This document shows positions 1-7,683 of a stretch of 8,075 nucleotides of DNA, piece by piece. How positions within the stretch are numbered: position 1 is the stretch's first letter; each line of letters starts with the position of its first letter. Source of the DNA: Gammaproteobacteria bacterium (lineage in GTDB: Bacteria > Pseudomonadota > Gammaproteobacteria > SZUA-229); the NCBI GenBank assembly GCA_030641945.1, contig DAOWLL010000056.1, forward strand, positions 1-8,075, read 5' to 3'. The position numbers and the translations under genes were made by a program. The notes beneath the pieces are model-generated. The model ran no database searches and was not told the origin of the DNA. It worked only from the letters and a program-made list of their open reading frames with translations.

Positions 1-1
1 A

Positions 2-170
2 TTTACCGCAGAGGCGCGGAGGCGCAGAGAAATTATTTGTAATTACTGATTCTAAAAATATTGTCATTTCGACCAGAGGGAGAAATCTCCTGAATTTCGG
101 GAGATCTCTCCTTTCAGTCGAGATGACACCTTAGTAATTTTTCTCTGCGTCTCTGCGCCTCTGCGGTTAA
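2..170. repeat. Nested inverted-repeat element (MITE-like) downstream of fabD
   Basis: An outer pair of inverted arms (2-34 and 136-170) encloses an inner pair (about 62-94 and 99-127). The outer arms read, from either end, as about three units of an 8-base pattern like CGCAGAGG, and differ at only a few positions apart from an A-tract indel. Past the 8-base pattern both arms carry AATTACT, with extra bases in the left copy. The inner arms start TGTCATTTCGAC and TGTCATCTCGAC and match at roughly 26 of 33 positions. There is no open reading frame inside, so the element is non-autonomous. It starts 8 bases after the fabD stop and could fold in the mRNA to end or protect the transcript, but no T-tract follows a stem. 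Calling it a MITE-like mobile repeat is inference from structure. I see no clear target-site duplication. Confidence 0.75.
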
Positions 171-178
171 TTAGTTTA

Positions 179-1120
179 TTACATAGAATCCAGGAATTTC
201 TGCATCGAAGCCGGGGTATCGAGTGCGAACGATTTAATTTCTTTATCGATACGTCTGGTCAGGCCGGCAAGGACTCTGCCCGGGCCACATTCAACGATTG
301 CATCAGCATCTTCCTTGATGATCTTGATGGTCTCAACCCAGCGTACCGGGTTGTAAATCTGTTTGGTCAATGCTTCGCGAATGGCACCGGGGTCATCATG
401 CGACATGGCATCATAATTATGGATTACCTGGACATCAGGTTTATTAAAGGTGACTGTTTCCAGTACCTTTGCCATTTCATCGGCAGCCGGTTTCATTAAA
501 GAGCTATGCGACGGCACGCTGACGGGCAGTTTCAGTGCGCGCTTGGCGCCCTCTTCCTTCATCAGCTCAATGGCATTGTCGACGGCTTCTGTCGCACCGG
601 CGATCACGATCTGACCGGGAGAATTAAAGTTAACGGCCTCTACCGGTTTGCCTGTTGCTGCAGCTGCAGCGGTACAGGCCAGTAATACCTGGTCATCTGA
701 CAAGCCGATGATGGCGGCCATTGCGCCTTCGCCTTCAGGCACCGCGTTTTGCATCAGGCGCCCGCGTTCGGCAACCAGTTTGATGGCCTGCTGGTAATCG
801 AGAACATTGGCGCCGACCAGTGCTGCGTATTCACCCAGACTGTGTCCTGCAAGTGCGTAAGGTGTGGTCATGCACATTTCGGTCAAGATTCGCATGACTG
901 AAACGTCAGCAGCGAGCATGGCGGGTTGCGTGATTGCAGTCTGGTTGAGTTTTTCTTGCGGGCCATTACACACGATGTCCCATAAATCGTATCCCAGTAC
1001 TTCAGATGCCTGCTTATACGTTTCCTCAACCTGTTGCCACGTTTCTGCATACTCTTTAAGCATGCCGATTGATTGTGAACCCTGGCCTGGAAAGACAACA
1101 GCAATATTGAAAGTCAGCAT
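179..1120 (-). CDS. fabD: Malonyl-CoA:ACP transacylase FabD
   Basis: This 313-residue cytoplasmic enzyme moves the malonyl group from malonyl-CoA to acyl carrier protein, feeding fatty-acid chain elongation. The whole chain is one acyltransferase domain of normal length (E. coli FabD is 309). Visible active-site elements are PGQGSQ (11-16), the nucleophile elbow GHSLGE with Ser94, Arg119 in ERGR (carboxylate binding), the catalytic His205 in SVPSH, and Gln254 in KQIYNPVRW. The chosen ATG gives an N-terminus in register with the family; the ribosome binding site is weak (a GAG about 8 bases upstream). It follows dapB by 61 bases on the same strand, so co-transcription is likely, perhaps helped by a promoter in the gap. 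The odd point is location: fabD normally sits with plsX-fabH-fabG-acpP, and carAB usually follows dapB. It could be the only fabD, relocated, or a second copy. The enzyme family is certain; the sole-copy status is unknown. Confidence 0.95.
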   Translation of the reverse strand: MLTFNIAVVFPGQGSQSIGMLKEYAETWQQVEETYKQASEVLGYDLWDIVCNGPQEKLNQTAITQPAMLAADVSVMRILTEMCMTTPYALAGHSLGEYAALVGANVLDYQQAIKLVAERGRLMQNAVPEGEGAMAAIIGLSDDQVLLACTAAAAATGKPVEAVNFNSPGQIVIAGATEAVDNAIELMKEEGAKRALKLPVSVPSHSSLMKPAADEMAKVLETVTFNKPDVQVIHNYDAMSHDDPGAIREALTKQIYNPVRWVETIKIIKEDADAIVECGPGRVLAGLTRRIDKEIKSFALDTPASMQKFLDSM

Positions 1121-1143
1121 TGTAATTGCTCTTTTTAGTTATA

Positions 1144-1175
1144 GCCCGTTGTTGATTATGCCAAAAATTACGGGC
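1144..1175 (-). promoter_or_regulatory. Possible extended -10 promoter and inverted repeat upstream of fabD
   Basis: In the 61-base gap between dapB and fabD the minus strand reads TGGCATAAT (-10 hexamer at 1155-1160), an extended -10 form differing from TATAAT at one base. A -35 element is poor (AATACA, 17 bases upstream). An inverted repeat, GCCCGT at 1144-1149 and ACGGGC at 1170-1175, flanks it with a 20-base loop. It could give fabD some expression independent of dapB, or the repeat could be a weak transcript hairpin. AT-rich gaps produce such matches by chance. Confidence 0.3.
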
Positions 1176-1181
1176 CTTGTA

Positions 1182-2060
<879 letters not shown>

Positions 2061-2072
2061 TTAATTTTTCAG

Positions 2073-2126
2073 GGTCTTCCCCAAATACAGTGGGGTGACC
2101 GATGATAACACCCTGAACACACAGGG
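2073..2126. other. Two small hairpins upstream of the dapB promoter
   Basis: The first (2073-2100) pairs GGTC with GACC on the outside and CCCCA with TGGGG on the inside, with two bases unpaired on one side and one on the other. The second (2111-2126) pairs CCCTG with CAGGG around AACACA. Neither is followed by a T-tract on either strand, so they are not standard intrinsic terminators. They lie between the repeat element and the dapB promoter; a role as operator or residual transcript end is only possible. Confidence 0.4.
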
Positions 2127-2166
2127 AATACTTGTCCACGAATCAAAGCAAATGATTAAAAACAAC

Positions 2167-2340
2167 GTCCACAGATGAACGCAGATGAACACGGATAATA
2201 CATTTGTTACTTCTTGTCCGCGAAGAACGCGAAGAACGCAAAAAAAACCATACTTATTGAGTTTTTTTCTTTGTTCGCGTTCTTCGCGTTTTTTGCGGAC
2301 AATATATCTTATCTGTGTTCATCTGCGTTTATCTGTGGAC
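2167..2340. repeat. 174-bp nested inverted-repeat element between dnaJ and dapB
   Basis: Outer arms at 2167-2198 and 2309-2340 match in inverted orientation at 30 of 32 positions and consist of three 10-base units like CACAGATGAA. Inner arms at 2214-2239 and 2277-2302 match at 24 of 26 positions and consist of 9-base units like CGCGAAGAA. The inner loop (2240-2276) is A-rich then T-rich and adds partial pairing. The whole element could extrude as a cruciform or fold as one long RNA hairpin. It has no credible coding capacity. It may stop transcription from dnaJ into dapB, but that is inference. Arms of this kind are, as I recall, widespread as dispersed intergenic repeats in environmental proteobacteria. 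Confidence 0.85.
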
Positions 2341-2407
2341 ATATGTCCTGTCTTTCCTTGCTGGCATCCAGCGATTCAATAGCCTTATAACATGAATCCG
2401 ACAGATC

Positions 2408-2431
2408 GTAGCCCGGATGAAGTGCAACGAG
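2408..2431 (+). repeat. Half of a REP-like GTAGCC(C/T)GGATGAAG repeat
   Basis: The plus strand starts GTAGCCCGGATGAAG. This matches the first half of the full REP-like unit at 7927-7958 (minus strand, GTAGCCTGGATGAAG) apart from one base. The closing half (ATCCGGG) is missing, so this is a truncated copy or a chance join of repeat pieces. Confidence 0.55.
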
Positions 2432-2468
2432 ACTATTCACACACAACAGCATTCGCGTTCGTTACTCC

Positions 2469-2538
2469 GCGCAGTCCTGCGCTTCGCCCTGCGGGCCGCA
2501 CTGGCGTGCGTTCAAAATGTTCCCTACATTTTAGTGCG
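2469..2538. repeat. Cluster of short palindromes
   Basis: Five inverted repeats are packed into 70 bases: GCGCAG-TC-CTGCGC (2469-2482), TGCGG-G-CCGCA (about 2490-2500), CGCAC-TGGC-GTGCG (2497-2510), AAAATGT-TCCCT-ACATTTT (2514-2532), and a longer pairing of CGCACT (2497-2502) with AGTGCG (2533-2538). AGTGCG is followed on the plus strand by TTTTT. That side resembles a terminator, but no plus-strand gene precedes it. This looks like a decayed or complex dispersed repeat rather than a gene. Confidence 0.5.
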
Positions 2539-2541
2539 TTT

Positions 2542-2572
2542 TTCGCGGCTAAAACCTCTGTGCCTCTGTGGC
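2542..2572. repeat. Fused repeat fragment: REP arm plus CTCTGTG units
   Basis: TTCGCGGCTAAA is followed directly by two 8-base units CCTCTGTG and a closing GC. The same two parts occur in the same order at 7828-7892, where a complete REP hairpin and three units are present with spacer sequence between them. This copy reads as a shortened version of that arrangement. Confidence 0.55.
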
Positions 2573-2642
2573 AATCATTTGAATTTTTACCCACTTGATG
2601 TGGTGAAAACCCATTTTTTATAAAGATGCGTATGTTTTTCGC

Positions 2643-3773
2643 TTATAGTTTCAAATCATCGAAGAAGAATTTTACACGATCCATCCATGATGCACTCTGT
2701 GGACTGTGATGTTTAGCCGCTTCCTGAATTGAATCTTCAAATTCGCGAAGCAGCTCTTTCTGGCGGCTGTTGAGATTAACCGGTGTTTCTACATTCACTC
2801 TGCACAGCAGGTCGCCTGTTGCACCGCCGCGAACAGACTTGACGCCTTTGCCGCGCATCCTGAACACTTTTCCGGATTGTGATTCTGCTGGGATTTTCAA
2901 CTTGATCCGGCCCCCTAATGTGGGTACTTCAAGCTCGCCACCCAGGGCTGCGGTACCGATACTGATCGGCATCTCACACATCAGGTCATTTTCTTCGCGC
3001 CTGAAGATCGGGTGTGGCTTGACCTGGATCTGTACATACAGGTCGCCGCCTGGCCCGCCCTGTTCGCCAGCTTCACCTTCACCGGCAAGACGGATGCGAT
3101 CGCCGTTGTCGACACCCGCCGGTACCTTGACGGACAAAGTCTTGTGTTTTTGTAGACGGCCCTGTCCATGGCAGTCCGGGCATGGATTGGTAATGGTTTT
3201 GCCCTGGCCGCGGCAATTAGGACAGGTTTGCTGTACGGAGAAAAATCCCTGCTGCATGCGTACCTGGCCGACACCACCGCAGGTTGTACACGTGGTTGCA
3301 CTCGTGCCTTTTTTAGCACCCGAGCCATCACAGGTTTCACAGGCCACCAGTGTTGGCACCCGAATATTCACTGATGTACCGGCGACAGCATCCTCGAGTG
3401 ACAGCTCAAGGTTATAGCGCAGGTCCGATCCTCTTTGAACACGGCTGCCGCCCCTGCGGCCACCGCCGAATATGTCTCCGAAGACATCACCGAAAATATC
3501 GCCGAATGGATCTCCGCCAAAACCACCCGCGCCGGCTGCAGCAGATGGATCTACGCCGGCATGTCCGAACTGGTCGTAGGCAGCGCGCTTTTGCGCATCT
3601 GAGAGTACATCATAGGCTTCCTTTACTTCCTTGAACTTGTCTTCAGCTTCTTCATTGTCCTGATTACGGTCCGGATGGTGTTTCATCGCGTGACGACGAT
3701 AAGCTTTCTTTAAATCAGCTTCATTGACATCCCGGGATACACCCAGCACTTCGTAATAATCACGTTTTGACAT
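2643..3773 (-). CDS. dnaJ: Co-chaperone DnaJ (Hsp40)
   Basis: DnaJ delivers unfolded clients to DnaK and stimulates its ATPase; it acts in the cytoplasm. The protein has 376 residues, the same length as E. coli DnaJ. The J domain (1-70) has the essential HPD at 33-35. A Gly/Phe-rich linker (about 79-106, with repeated GDIFGD-type units) follows. The cysteine-rich domain has four intact CxxCxGxG zinc motifs at Cys145/148, 162/165, 184/187 and 198/201. C-terminal client-binding domains complete a type I DnaJ. I chose ATG at 3773, with AGGA just upstream, because it puts [10 protein letters not shown] at the N-terminus; a GTG four codons earlier is possible but unlikely. It follows dnaK by 97 bases, with a strong hairpin in the gap and no sigma32-type promoter of its own visible, so it is probably expressed by read-through from dnaK. 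No clear intrinsic terminator follows its stop. Confidence 0.98.
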   Translation of the reverse strand: MSKRDYYEVLGVSRDVNEADLKKAYRRHAMKHHPDRNQDNEEAEDKFKEVKEAYDVLSDAQKRAAYDQFGHAGVDPSAAAGAGGFGGDPFGDIFGDVFGDIFGGGRRGGSRVQRGSDLRYNLELSLEDAVAGTSVNIRVPTLVACETCDGSGAKKGTSATTCTTCGGVGQVRMQQGFFSVQQTCPNCRGQGKTITNPCPDCHGQGRLQKHKTLSVKVPAGVDNGDRIRLAGEGEAGEQGGPGGDLYVQIQVKPHPIFRREENDLMCEMPISIGTAALGGELEVPTLGGRIKLKIPAESQSGKVFRMRGKGVKSVRGGATGDLLCRVNVETPVNLNSRQKELLREFEDSIQEAAKHHSPQSASWMDRVKFFFDDLKL

Positions 3774-3816
3774 AGTGTCCTGCACAGTTTTCTCGATTTA
3801 CTGCTGTTGACATACA

Positions 3817-3838
3817 CGGAGCCGGCGAACCGGCTCCG
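3817..3838 (-). promoter_or_regulatory. GC-rich hairpin between dnaK and dnaJ
   Basis: CGGAGCCGG and CCGGCTCCG pair perfectly over 9 bp around a TTCG loop on the transcribed strand. No T-tract follows (the next bases are TGTATG), so it is not a classical terminator. It sits 32 bases after the dnaK stop and 43 before the dnaJ start. A likely role, by inference, is partial termination or protection of the upstream dnaK message from 3' decay, favouring more DnaK than DnaJ. Confidence 0.7.
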
Positions 3839-3870
3839 ATGCAATCTGATTGGAACAAACAGTTTGCCGA

Positions 3871-5808
3871 TTACTTGTTGTCGTTGTCCTTGACTTCTTC
3901 GAACTCGGCGTCAACCACTTCTTCAGCGCTGCCGGCCTGAGCACCTTCAGCTTCGCTGGCGCCAGCACCCTCAGCACCTGCTGCTTCAGCCTGCTTAGCA
4001 TAGGCTTTTTCAGCGATTTTGCCTGCGGCTTCAGTCAGGGTTGTGGTTTTGGCTTCAATCAATTCCTTGTCATCGCCCTTGATGGCTTCCTGTAGTTCAG
4101 CGATGGCGGCTTCCACTTTGGCCTTTTCGTCGGCTTCAACCTGGTCACCGAGATCCTTGATCGATTTCTCAGTCGCGTGAATCATGCCGTCAGCGGTGTT
4201 CCTGGCGTCAGCCAGTTCACGCATTTTCTTGTCTTCACCCGCATGCGCTTCTGCATCCTTGATCATCTGATCGACTTCATCATCGGACAGGCCGCTGGAA
4301 GCCTTGATTATAATCGACTGCTCCTTGCCGGTGGCCTTGTCCTTGGCTGATACGTTGAGGATGCCGTTGGCATCGATATCGAAGCTGACTTCGATCTGCG
4401 GGATACCGCGAGGCGCCGGTGGAATATCACTGAGGTCAAAACGTCCCAGTGATTTGTTGCCGGTAGCCATTTCGCGTTCACCCTGCATAACATGCACGGT
4501 AACCGCGGTCTGGCTGTCTTCTGCGGTCGAGAATACCTGTTGTGCCTTGGTTGGGATCGTGGTGTTCTTTTCTACCAGCTTGGTCATGACGCCGCCCATA
4601 GTTTCGATACCCAGTGACAGCGGCGTAACGTCGAGCAGCAGGATGTCGTTTACATGACCGCCAAGTACGCCACCCTGGATGGCAGCGCCGACAGCAACGG
4701 CTTCGTCCGGGTTAACGTCTTTACGCGGCTCCTTGCCAAAGAAGCTTTGAACTTCTTTCTGAACCATGGGCATACGTGTCTGGCCACCGACCAGGATGAT
4801 GTCATCGATATCGCTGTTAGACATACCTGCGTCAGTCATTGCCTGCTTCATCGGGCCGACGGTGCGTGCTACCAGGTCTTCAACCAGGCTTTCCAGTTTT
4901 GCGCGTGTAAGTTTGATGTTGAGGTGCTTGGGACCGCTGGCATCAGCCGTGATATACGGCAGATTTACATCTGTCTGTTGTGTAGATGACAGTTCGATCT
5001 TGGCTTTTTCGGCAGCTTCCTTGAGGCGCTGCAGGGCCAGCGGATCATTGTGCAGATCCACACCGTTATCTTTCTTGAATTCATCGGAGAGGTAATCAAT
5101 CAGACGCATATCGAAATCTTCACCACCGAGGAAGGTGTCACCGTTGGTGGCCAGTACTTCGAACTGGTGCTCGCCATCGATTTCAGCGATTTCGATAACA
5201 GATACGTCAAAGGTACCGCCGCCGAGGTCATAGACGACGATTTTTGCGTCACCGCGCTTCTTGTCCATGCCATAAGCCAGTGCAGCAGCCGTCGGCTCGT
5301 TAATGATACGTTTTACGTTGAGGCCGGCAATTTTACCGGCATCTTTGGTTGCCTGACGCTGTGAGTCATTGAAGTAGGCAGGAACCGTGATAACGGCTTC
5401 TGTTACTTCTGTGCCCAGGTAGTCTTCGGCCGTCTTTTTCATTTTCTGCAGCACACGAGCAGAAATTTCAGGCGGCGCCATCTTCTTGCCATGAGCTTCA
5501 ACCCAGGCATCACCGTTATCGGCTTTGATGATTTTGTAAGGTACCAGCTTGATATCGCGCTGCACGACTTCTTCGTCGAAACGACGACCGATCAGGCGTT
5601 TCACAGCAAATAATGTATCTGCAGGGTTCGTGACTGACTGACGCTTGGCCGGCTGGCCAGTAATAACTTCGTCATCTTTTGTGAACGCAACAATAGAAGG
5701 TGTAGTGCGATCGCCTTCGCTGTTTTCAATAACCCGAGGCTTGTCTCCGTCCATCACTGCGACGCAGGAGTTGGTGGTACCCAGGTCAATACCGATAATT
5801 TTAGACAT
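3871..5808 (-). CDS. dnaK: Molecular chaperone DnaK (Hsp70)
   Basis: DnaK is the ATP-driven chaperone that binds exposed hydrophobic peptides, working with DnaJ and the exchange factor GrpE. It has 645 residues (E. coli 638). The nucleotide-binding domain shows IDLGTTNS (7-14), [11 protein letters not shown] (170-180), [10 protein letters not shown] (194-203, with Thr199) and GGQTRMP (341-347). The interdomain linker is DILLLDV (388-394). The substrate domain and helical lid follow, then an Ala/Gly/Glu-rich tail ending in [17 protein letters not shown], typical of bacterial DnaK. I chose ATG at 5808 because GGAG lies 6 bases upstream and the protein then starts SKIIGIDLG; longer in-frame starts would overlap the promoter region. 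A sigma32-type promoter lies 38 bases upstream in the 92-base grpE-dnaK gap, so dnaK can be boosted independently of grpE. I see no missing residue. Confidence 0.99.
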   Translation of the reverse strand: MSKIIGIDLGTTNSCVAVMDGDKPRVIENSEGDRTTPSIVAFTKDDEVITGQPAKRQSVTNPADTLFAVKRLIGRRFDEEVVQRDIKLVPYKIIKADNGDAWVEAHGKKMAPPEISARVLQKMKKTAEDYLGTEVTEAVITVPAYFNDSQRQATKDAGKIAGLNVKRIINEPTAAALAYGMDKKRGDAKIVVYDLGGGTFDVSVIEIAEIDGEHQFEVLATNGDTFLGGEDFDMRLIDYLSDEFKKDNGVDLHNDPLALQRLKEAAEKAKIELSSTQQTDVNLPYITADASGPKHLNIKLTRAKLESLVEDLVARTVGPMKQAMTDAGMSNSDIDDIILVGGQTRMPMVQKEVQSFFGKEPRKDVNPDEAVAVGAAIQGGVLGGHVNDILLLDVTPLSLGIETMGGVMTKLVEKNTTIPTKAQQVFSTAEDSQTAVTVHVMQGEREMATGNKSLGRFDLSDIPPAPRGIPQIEVSFDIDANGILNVSAKDKATGKEQSIIIKASSGLSDDEVDQMIKDAEAHAGEDKKMRELADARNTADGMIHATEKSIKDLGDQVEADEKAKVEAAIAELQEAIKGDDKELIEAKTTTLTEAAGKIAEKAYAKQAEAAGAEGAGASEAEGAQAGSAEEVVDAEFEEVKDNDNK

Positions 5809-5846
5809 TGCTTTCTCCGTACTTAATAAATTCGTTCTTGTTGTTC

Positions 5847-5875
5847 TATATGGGGTTGCTCGTATTGAATTCAAC
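5847..5875 (-). promoter_or_regulatory. Sigma32-type heat-shock promoter of dnaK
   Basis: The minus strand has GTTGAAT (5869-5875), a 13-base spacer, then CCCCATATA (5847-5855). The known sigma32 consensus is about CTTGAAA and CCCCATNT with a 13-base-class spacer, so the -10 is a full match and the -35 is close. Transcription would start near 5840, giving a leader of about 30 bases before the dnaK ATG. The -10 and spacer length equal those of the grpE promoter at 6531-6559. Confidence 0.8.
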
Positions 5876-5900
5876 AACCTGCCCGTTATTTTTCACGCTT

Positions 5901-6467
5901 TTATTCCGGCTTTTTCGACACGATTACCATGGCCGGTCTAACCAGACGATCATTCAGTAAATAGCCCTTCTGCATGACGGCTATAACCGTATTGGGTTCG
6001 ACATCACCGGCGTCCTGCATGGTCATGGCCTGATGCAGCTCCGGGTCAAAAGCCTGGTTTAGTGGATTGATTTCCTTCACACCCAGTTTTTCAAACGTGG
6101 TATTGAACATGTTCATGGTCAATTTCATGCCTTCACGCAGGCTTTCCATGGTTCCTTCTTCGGCAGCCAGTCCCATTTCCATGCTGTCCTTGACTGGCAG
6201 CATTTCATTGACGAATTTCTCCATGCCGTATTTGTGTGCGTTTTCCAGGTCTTTTTCTGTACGTTTACGCAGGTTTTCCATTTCAGCCTTGGTGCGCAGC
6301 AGCAATTCCCAGTTTTCTTCAGCTTTTTTCTCTGCCTGCGCTAAATGTTCCAGCAGCTGTTCTTCGGATTTGACGATTTCTTCCTCTGCAAACGCCATAT
6401 CTTCTTCCATCTGTTCCAGATGTTCATTTTCTGCAGATGGTTTCAGTTCTTCATTGCTTGATGTCAT
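5901..6467 (-). CDS. grpE: Nucleotide exchange factor GrpE
   Basis: GrpE is a dimer that releases ADP from DnaK, resetting the chaperone cycle, and in some bacteria acts as a thermosensor. The protein has 188 residues (E. coli 197). The first 20 residues or so are a loose acidic tail. A long charged helix for dimerization runs to about residue 88 and includes the conserved NLRKRTEKDLENAHKYG (65-81). The C-terminal beta domain that contacts DnaK has DPELHQAM (141-148) and the signature VIAVMQKGYLLNDRLVRPAM (161-180). The ATG at 6467 has GGAG 5 bases upstream. It lies 117 bases after hrcA, with its own sigma32-type promoter in the gap, and 92 bases before dnaK. The start codon could pair with CATGC upstream (6487-6491), but the stem is only 5 bp. 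Confidence 0.98.
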   Translation of the reverse strand: MTSSNEELKPSAENEHLEQMEEDMAFAEEEIVKSEEQLLEHLAQAEKKAEENWELLLRTKAEMENLRKRTEKDLENAHKYGMEKFVNEMLPVKDSMEMGLAAEEGTMESLREGMKLTMNMFNTTFEKLGVKEINPLNQAFDPELHQAMTMQDAGDVEPNTVIAVMQKGYLLNDRLVRPAMVIVSKKPE

Positions 6468-6523
6468 GCTTGCTCCAATGAATTTCGCATGGTTGTCGTG
6501 TTGACGACCTGCCTTAGTCTTAT

Positions 6524-6565
6524 TCCGGCCTATATGGGGTCAATCACCCCATTATCAAGGCCGGA
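6524..6565. other. Two-part palindrome enclosing the grpE promoter
   Basis: TCCGGCC (6524-6530) pairs perfectly with GGCCGGA (6559-6565), and ATGGGGT (6534-6540) pairs perfectly with ACCCCAT (6546-6552) around a 5-base loop. Bases between the stems are TAT on one side and TATCAA on the other. A further palindrome, GATTTTAAAATC (6564-6575), abuts it. The inner stem contains most of the sigma32 -10 element; the -35 lies mainly in the internal loop. In the hrcA transcript it would form a hairpin 20 bases after the stop, though no T-tract follows on that strand. It may be the 3' end of the hrcA message, an operator, or both. Confidence 0.75.
6531..6559 (-). promoter_or_regulatory. Sigma32-type heat-shock promoter of grpE
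   Basis: The minus strand has CTTGATA (6553-6559), a 13-base spacer and CCCCATATA (6531-6539). It resembles the known E. coli dnaK P1 promoter, which from memory also uses CTTGAT and CCCCATTTA. Transcription would begin near 6524, giving a leader of about 57 bases before the grpE ATG. It would drive grpE and, by read-through, dnaK and dnaJ under heat shock, separately from hrcA. Confidence 0.85.
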
Positions 6566-6584
6566 TTTTAAAATCGATGAAAAA

Positions 6585-7622
6585 TTATTTATTCAGTGCT
6601 TCGCCCAGTAGTTTTGCGGTCACATCGACCACCGGGATGACCATGTTGTAATTGATTCGGGCCGGCCCGATAACACCGAGTACGCCGACCGGTTCGCCCT
6701 GGACTGAATAAGGCGCAGTGACCACGCTGCAATCACCCAGTCCCTTGAAGCCTGCCTCGTTGCCGATAAAAACCTTGACCCCCTCCGCCTGTATGCAGCG
6801 GTCGAGTAATCCAAGCATCTCACGTTTGTGATCGAACACTTCCAGCAGCTGGGTCATTACATTTCTGTCAGAAGTCTCGCCGTATCGCACCAGGTTGGCT
6901 TCGCCCTGAACCAGGTACTCCTCGTCCCGGGATGTTAATGACTCGGAAAATGTTACGGTTGCGACTTCGATGGTTGTTTGCATAATCGCATCAATGTCTT
7001 CACGTGCTTTCTGCATACCTTGCAGCAGTGTTTCACGCACTTCATAGATGTCCTTACCGGTGAAATTCTGGTTAAGGAAGCTGGATGTTTCCTGCAGTTC
7101 GGTTGTCGAGTATGAACGCTGCATGTGCAGTACGCGGTTTTGCACCTCGCGTTCATTAATGACCATGATGGCAAGTATTCGCTGGTCGGACAGCGGTAAA
7201 AACTCGATGTGTCTTAATGTCGTATGGCTGGCTTTTGGGACAGAAACAATGCCTGCCATGTGTGTCAGCTCTGACACCATCTGTGATGCGTGGCTGATTA
7301 ATGCATCGGTATTCTGGTCAGGGTCAAGTCCCCGTTTCACCCGGGTGAGCAGTGACTTGCTCAGTGGCTCGATCTCAAGCATGCTGTCGACGAACAGTCG
7401 ATAGCCCCGTTCTGTTGGAATACGACCCGCAGATGTATGCGGCGACACAATCAATCCCTTTTTCTCAAGGCCAGACATGACATTGCGAATGGTTGCCGAG
7501 CTGATATCAAGATCTGTATCATCGGCCAGCTTCCTGGAGCCGACCGGCTGGCCATCAGCGATGTAGCTGTACACCAGTTTTTTCAGCAATAGCGTAGCGC
7601 GTTCGTTCAGCTGTTCAGGCAT
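6585..7622 (-). CDS. hrcA: Heat-inducible transcription repressor HrcA
   Basis: HrcA represses heat-shock genes by binding CIRCE operators and in many bacteria depends on GroEL for activity. From ATG at 7622 it has 345 residues, normal for the family. The N-terminal winged helix-turn-helix (about 1-75) includes SSATIRNVM (41-49) and HTSAGRIPTERGYRLFVD (62-79). A GAF-like middle domain follows, and the conserved C-terminus begins GVLGVIGPARINY (313-325). An upstream in-frame GTG (7658) would add 12 residues, but it falls inside the CIRCE operator and lacks a ribosome site, so I reject it. The ATG itself has no recognisable Shine-Dalgarno sequence, so translation may be weak, which suits a repressor. 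The promoter and CIRCE upstream indicate autoregulation. It is absent from enterics and present in several deeper gammaproteobacterial lineages. Confidence 0.97.
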   Translation of the reverse strand: MPEQLNERATLLLKKLVYSYIADGQPVGSRKLADDTDLDISSATIRNVMSGLEKKGLIVSPHTSAGRIPTERGYRLFVDSMLEIEPLSKSLLTRVKRGLDPDQNTDALISHASQMVSELTHMAGIVSVPKASHTTLRHIEFLPLSDQRILAIMVINEREVQNRVLHMQRSYSTTELQETSSFLNQNFTGKDIYEVRETLLQGMQKAREDIDAIMQTTIEVATVTFSESLTSRDEEYLVQGEANLVRYGETSDRNVMTQLLEVFDHKREMLGLLDRCIQAEGVKVFIGNEAGFKGLGDCSVVTAPYSVQGEPVGVLGVIGPARINYNMVIPVVDVTAKLLGEALNK

Positions 7623-7651
7623 TGTTAGGTGATGCTTGGTTAAACGGGGTC

Positions 7652-7678
7652 TTGGCACTCATGGGGTTGGAGTGCCAG
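7652..7678. promoter_or_regulatory. CIRCE operator (HrcA binding site) upstream of hrcA
   Basis: TTGGCACTC, nine bases, then GAGTGCCAG. This has the exact CIRCE layout (consensus TTAGCACTC-N9-GAGTGCTAA), with a matched A-to-G / T-to-C change that keeps the symmetry. Eight of nine arm positions pair; the outermost does not. It lies just downstream of the -10 box, covering the predicted transcription start, so bound HrcA would block initiation. It is also in the leader RNA, 29 bases before the hrcA start. Confidence 0.95.
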
Positions 7679-7683
7679 ACACA

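Noticed and set aside
2167..2340. CRISPR-like short repeats
   Set aside because: Units are 9-10 bases with no spacers and are arranged as inverted arms, with no cas genes nearby.
2185..2623. Plus-strand open frames of about 65-68 codons (2185-2382, 2392-2598, 2417-2623)
   Set aside because: They are translations of the nested inverted repeat and the neighbouring repeat mosaic. Products such as VHLRLSVDICP-type strings are typical false proteins from dispersed repeats, and none has a ribosome binding site.
2580..2642. Intrinsic terminator after dnaJ
   Set aside because: The only stem (CCAC/GTGG around ATCAA) is 4 bp with mismatches outside it and no T-tract on the transcribed strand.
2770..3417. 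215-codon plus-strand frame opposite dnaJ
   Set aside because: It is an antisense shadow of dnaJ, whose zinc motifs and J domain are intact; the composition is Pro/Ser/Arg-rich with no recognisable domain.
7623..7658. GTG start for hrcA 12 codons upstream
   Set aside because: It lies within the right-hand part of CIRCE, has no ribosome site, and gives an extension foreign to HrcA.
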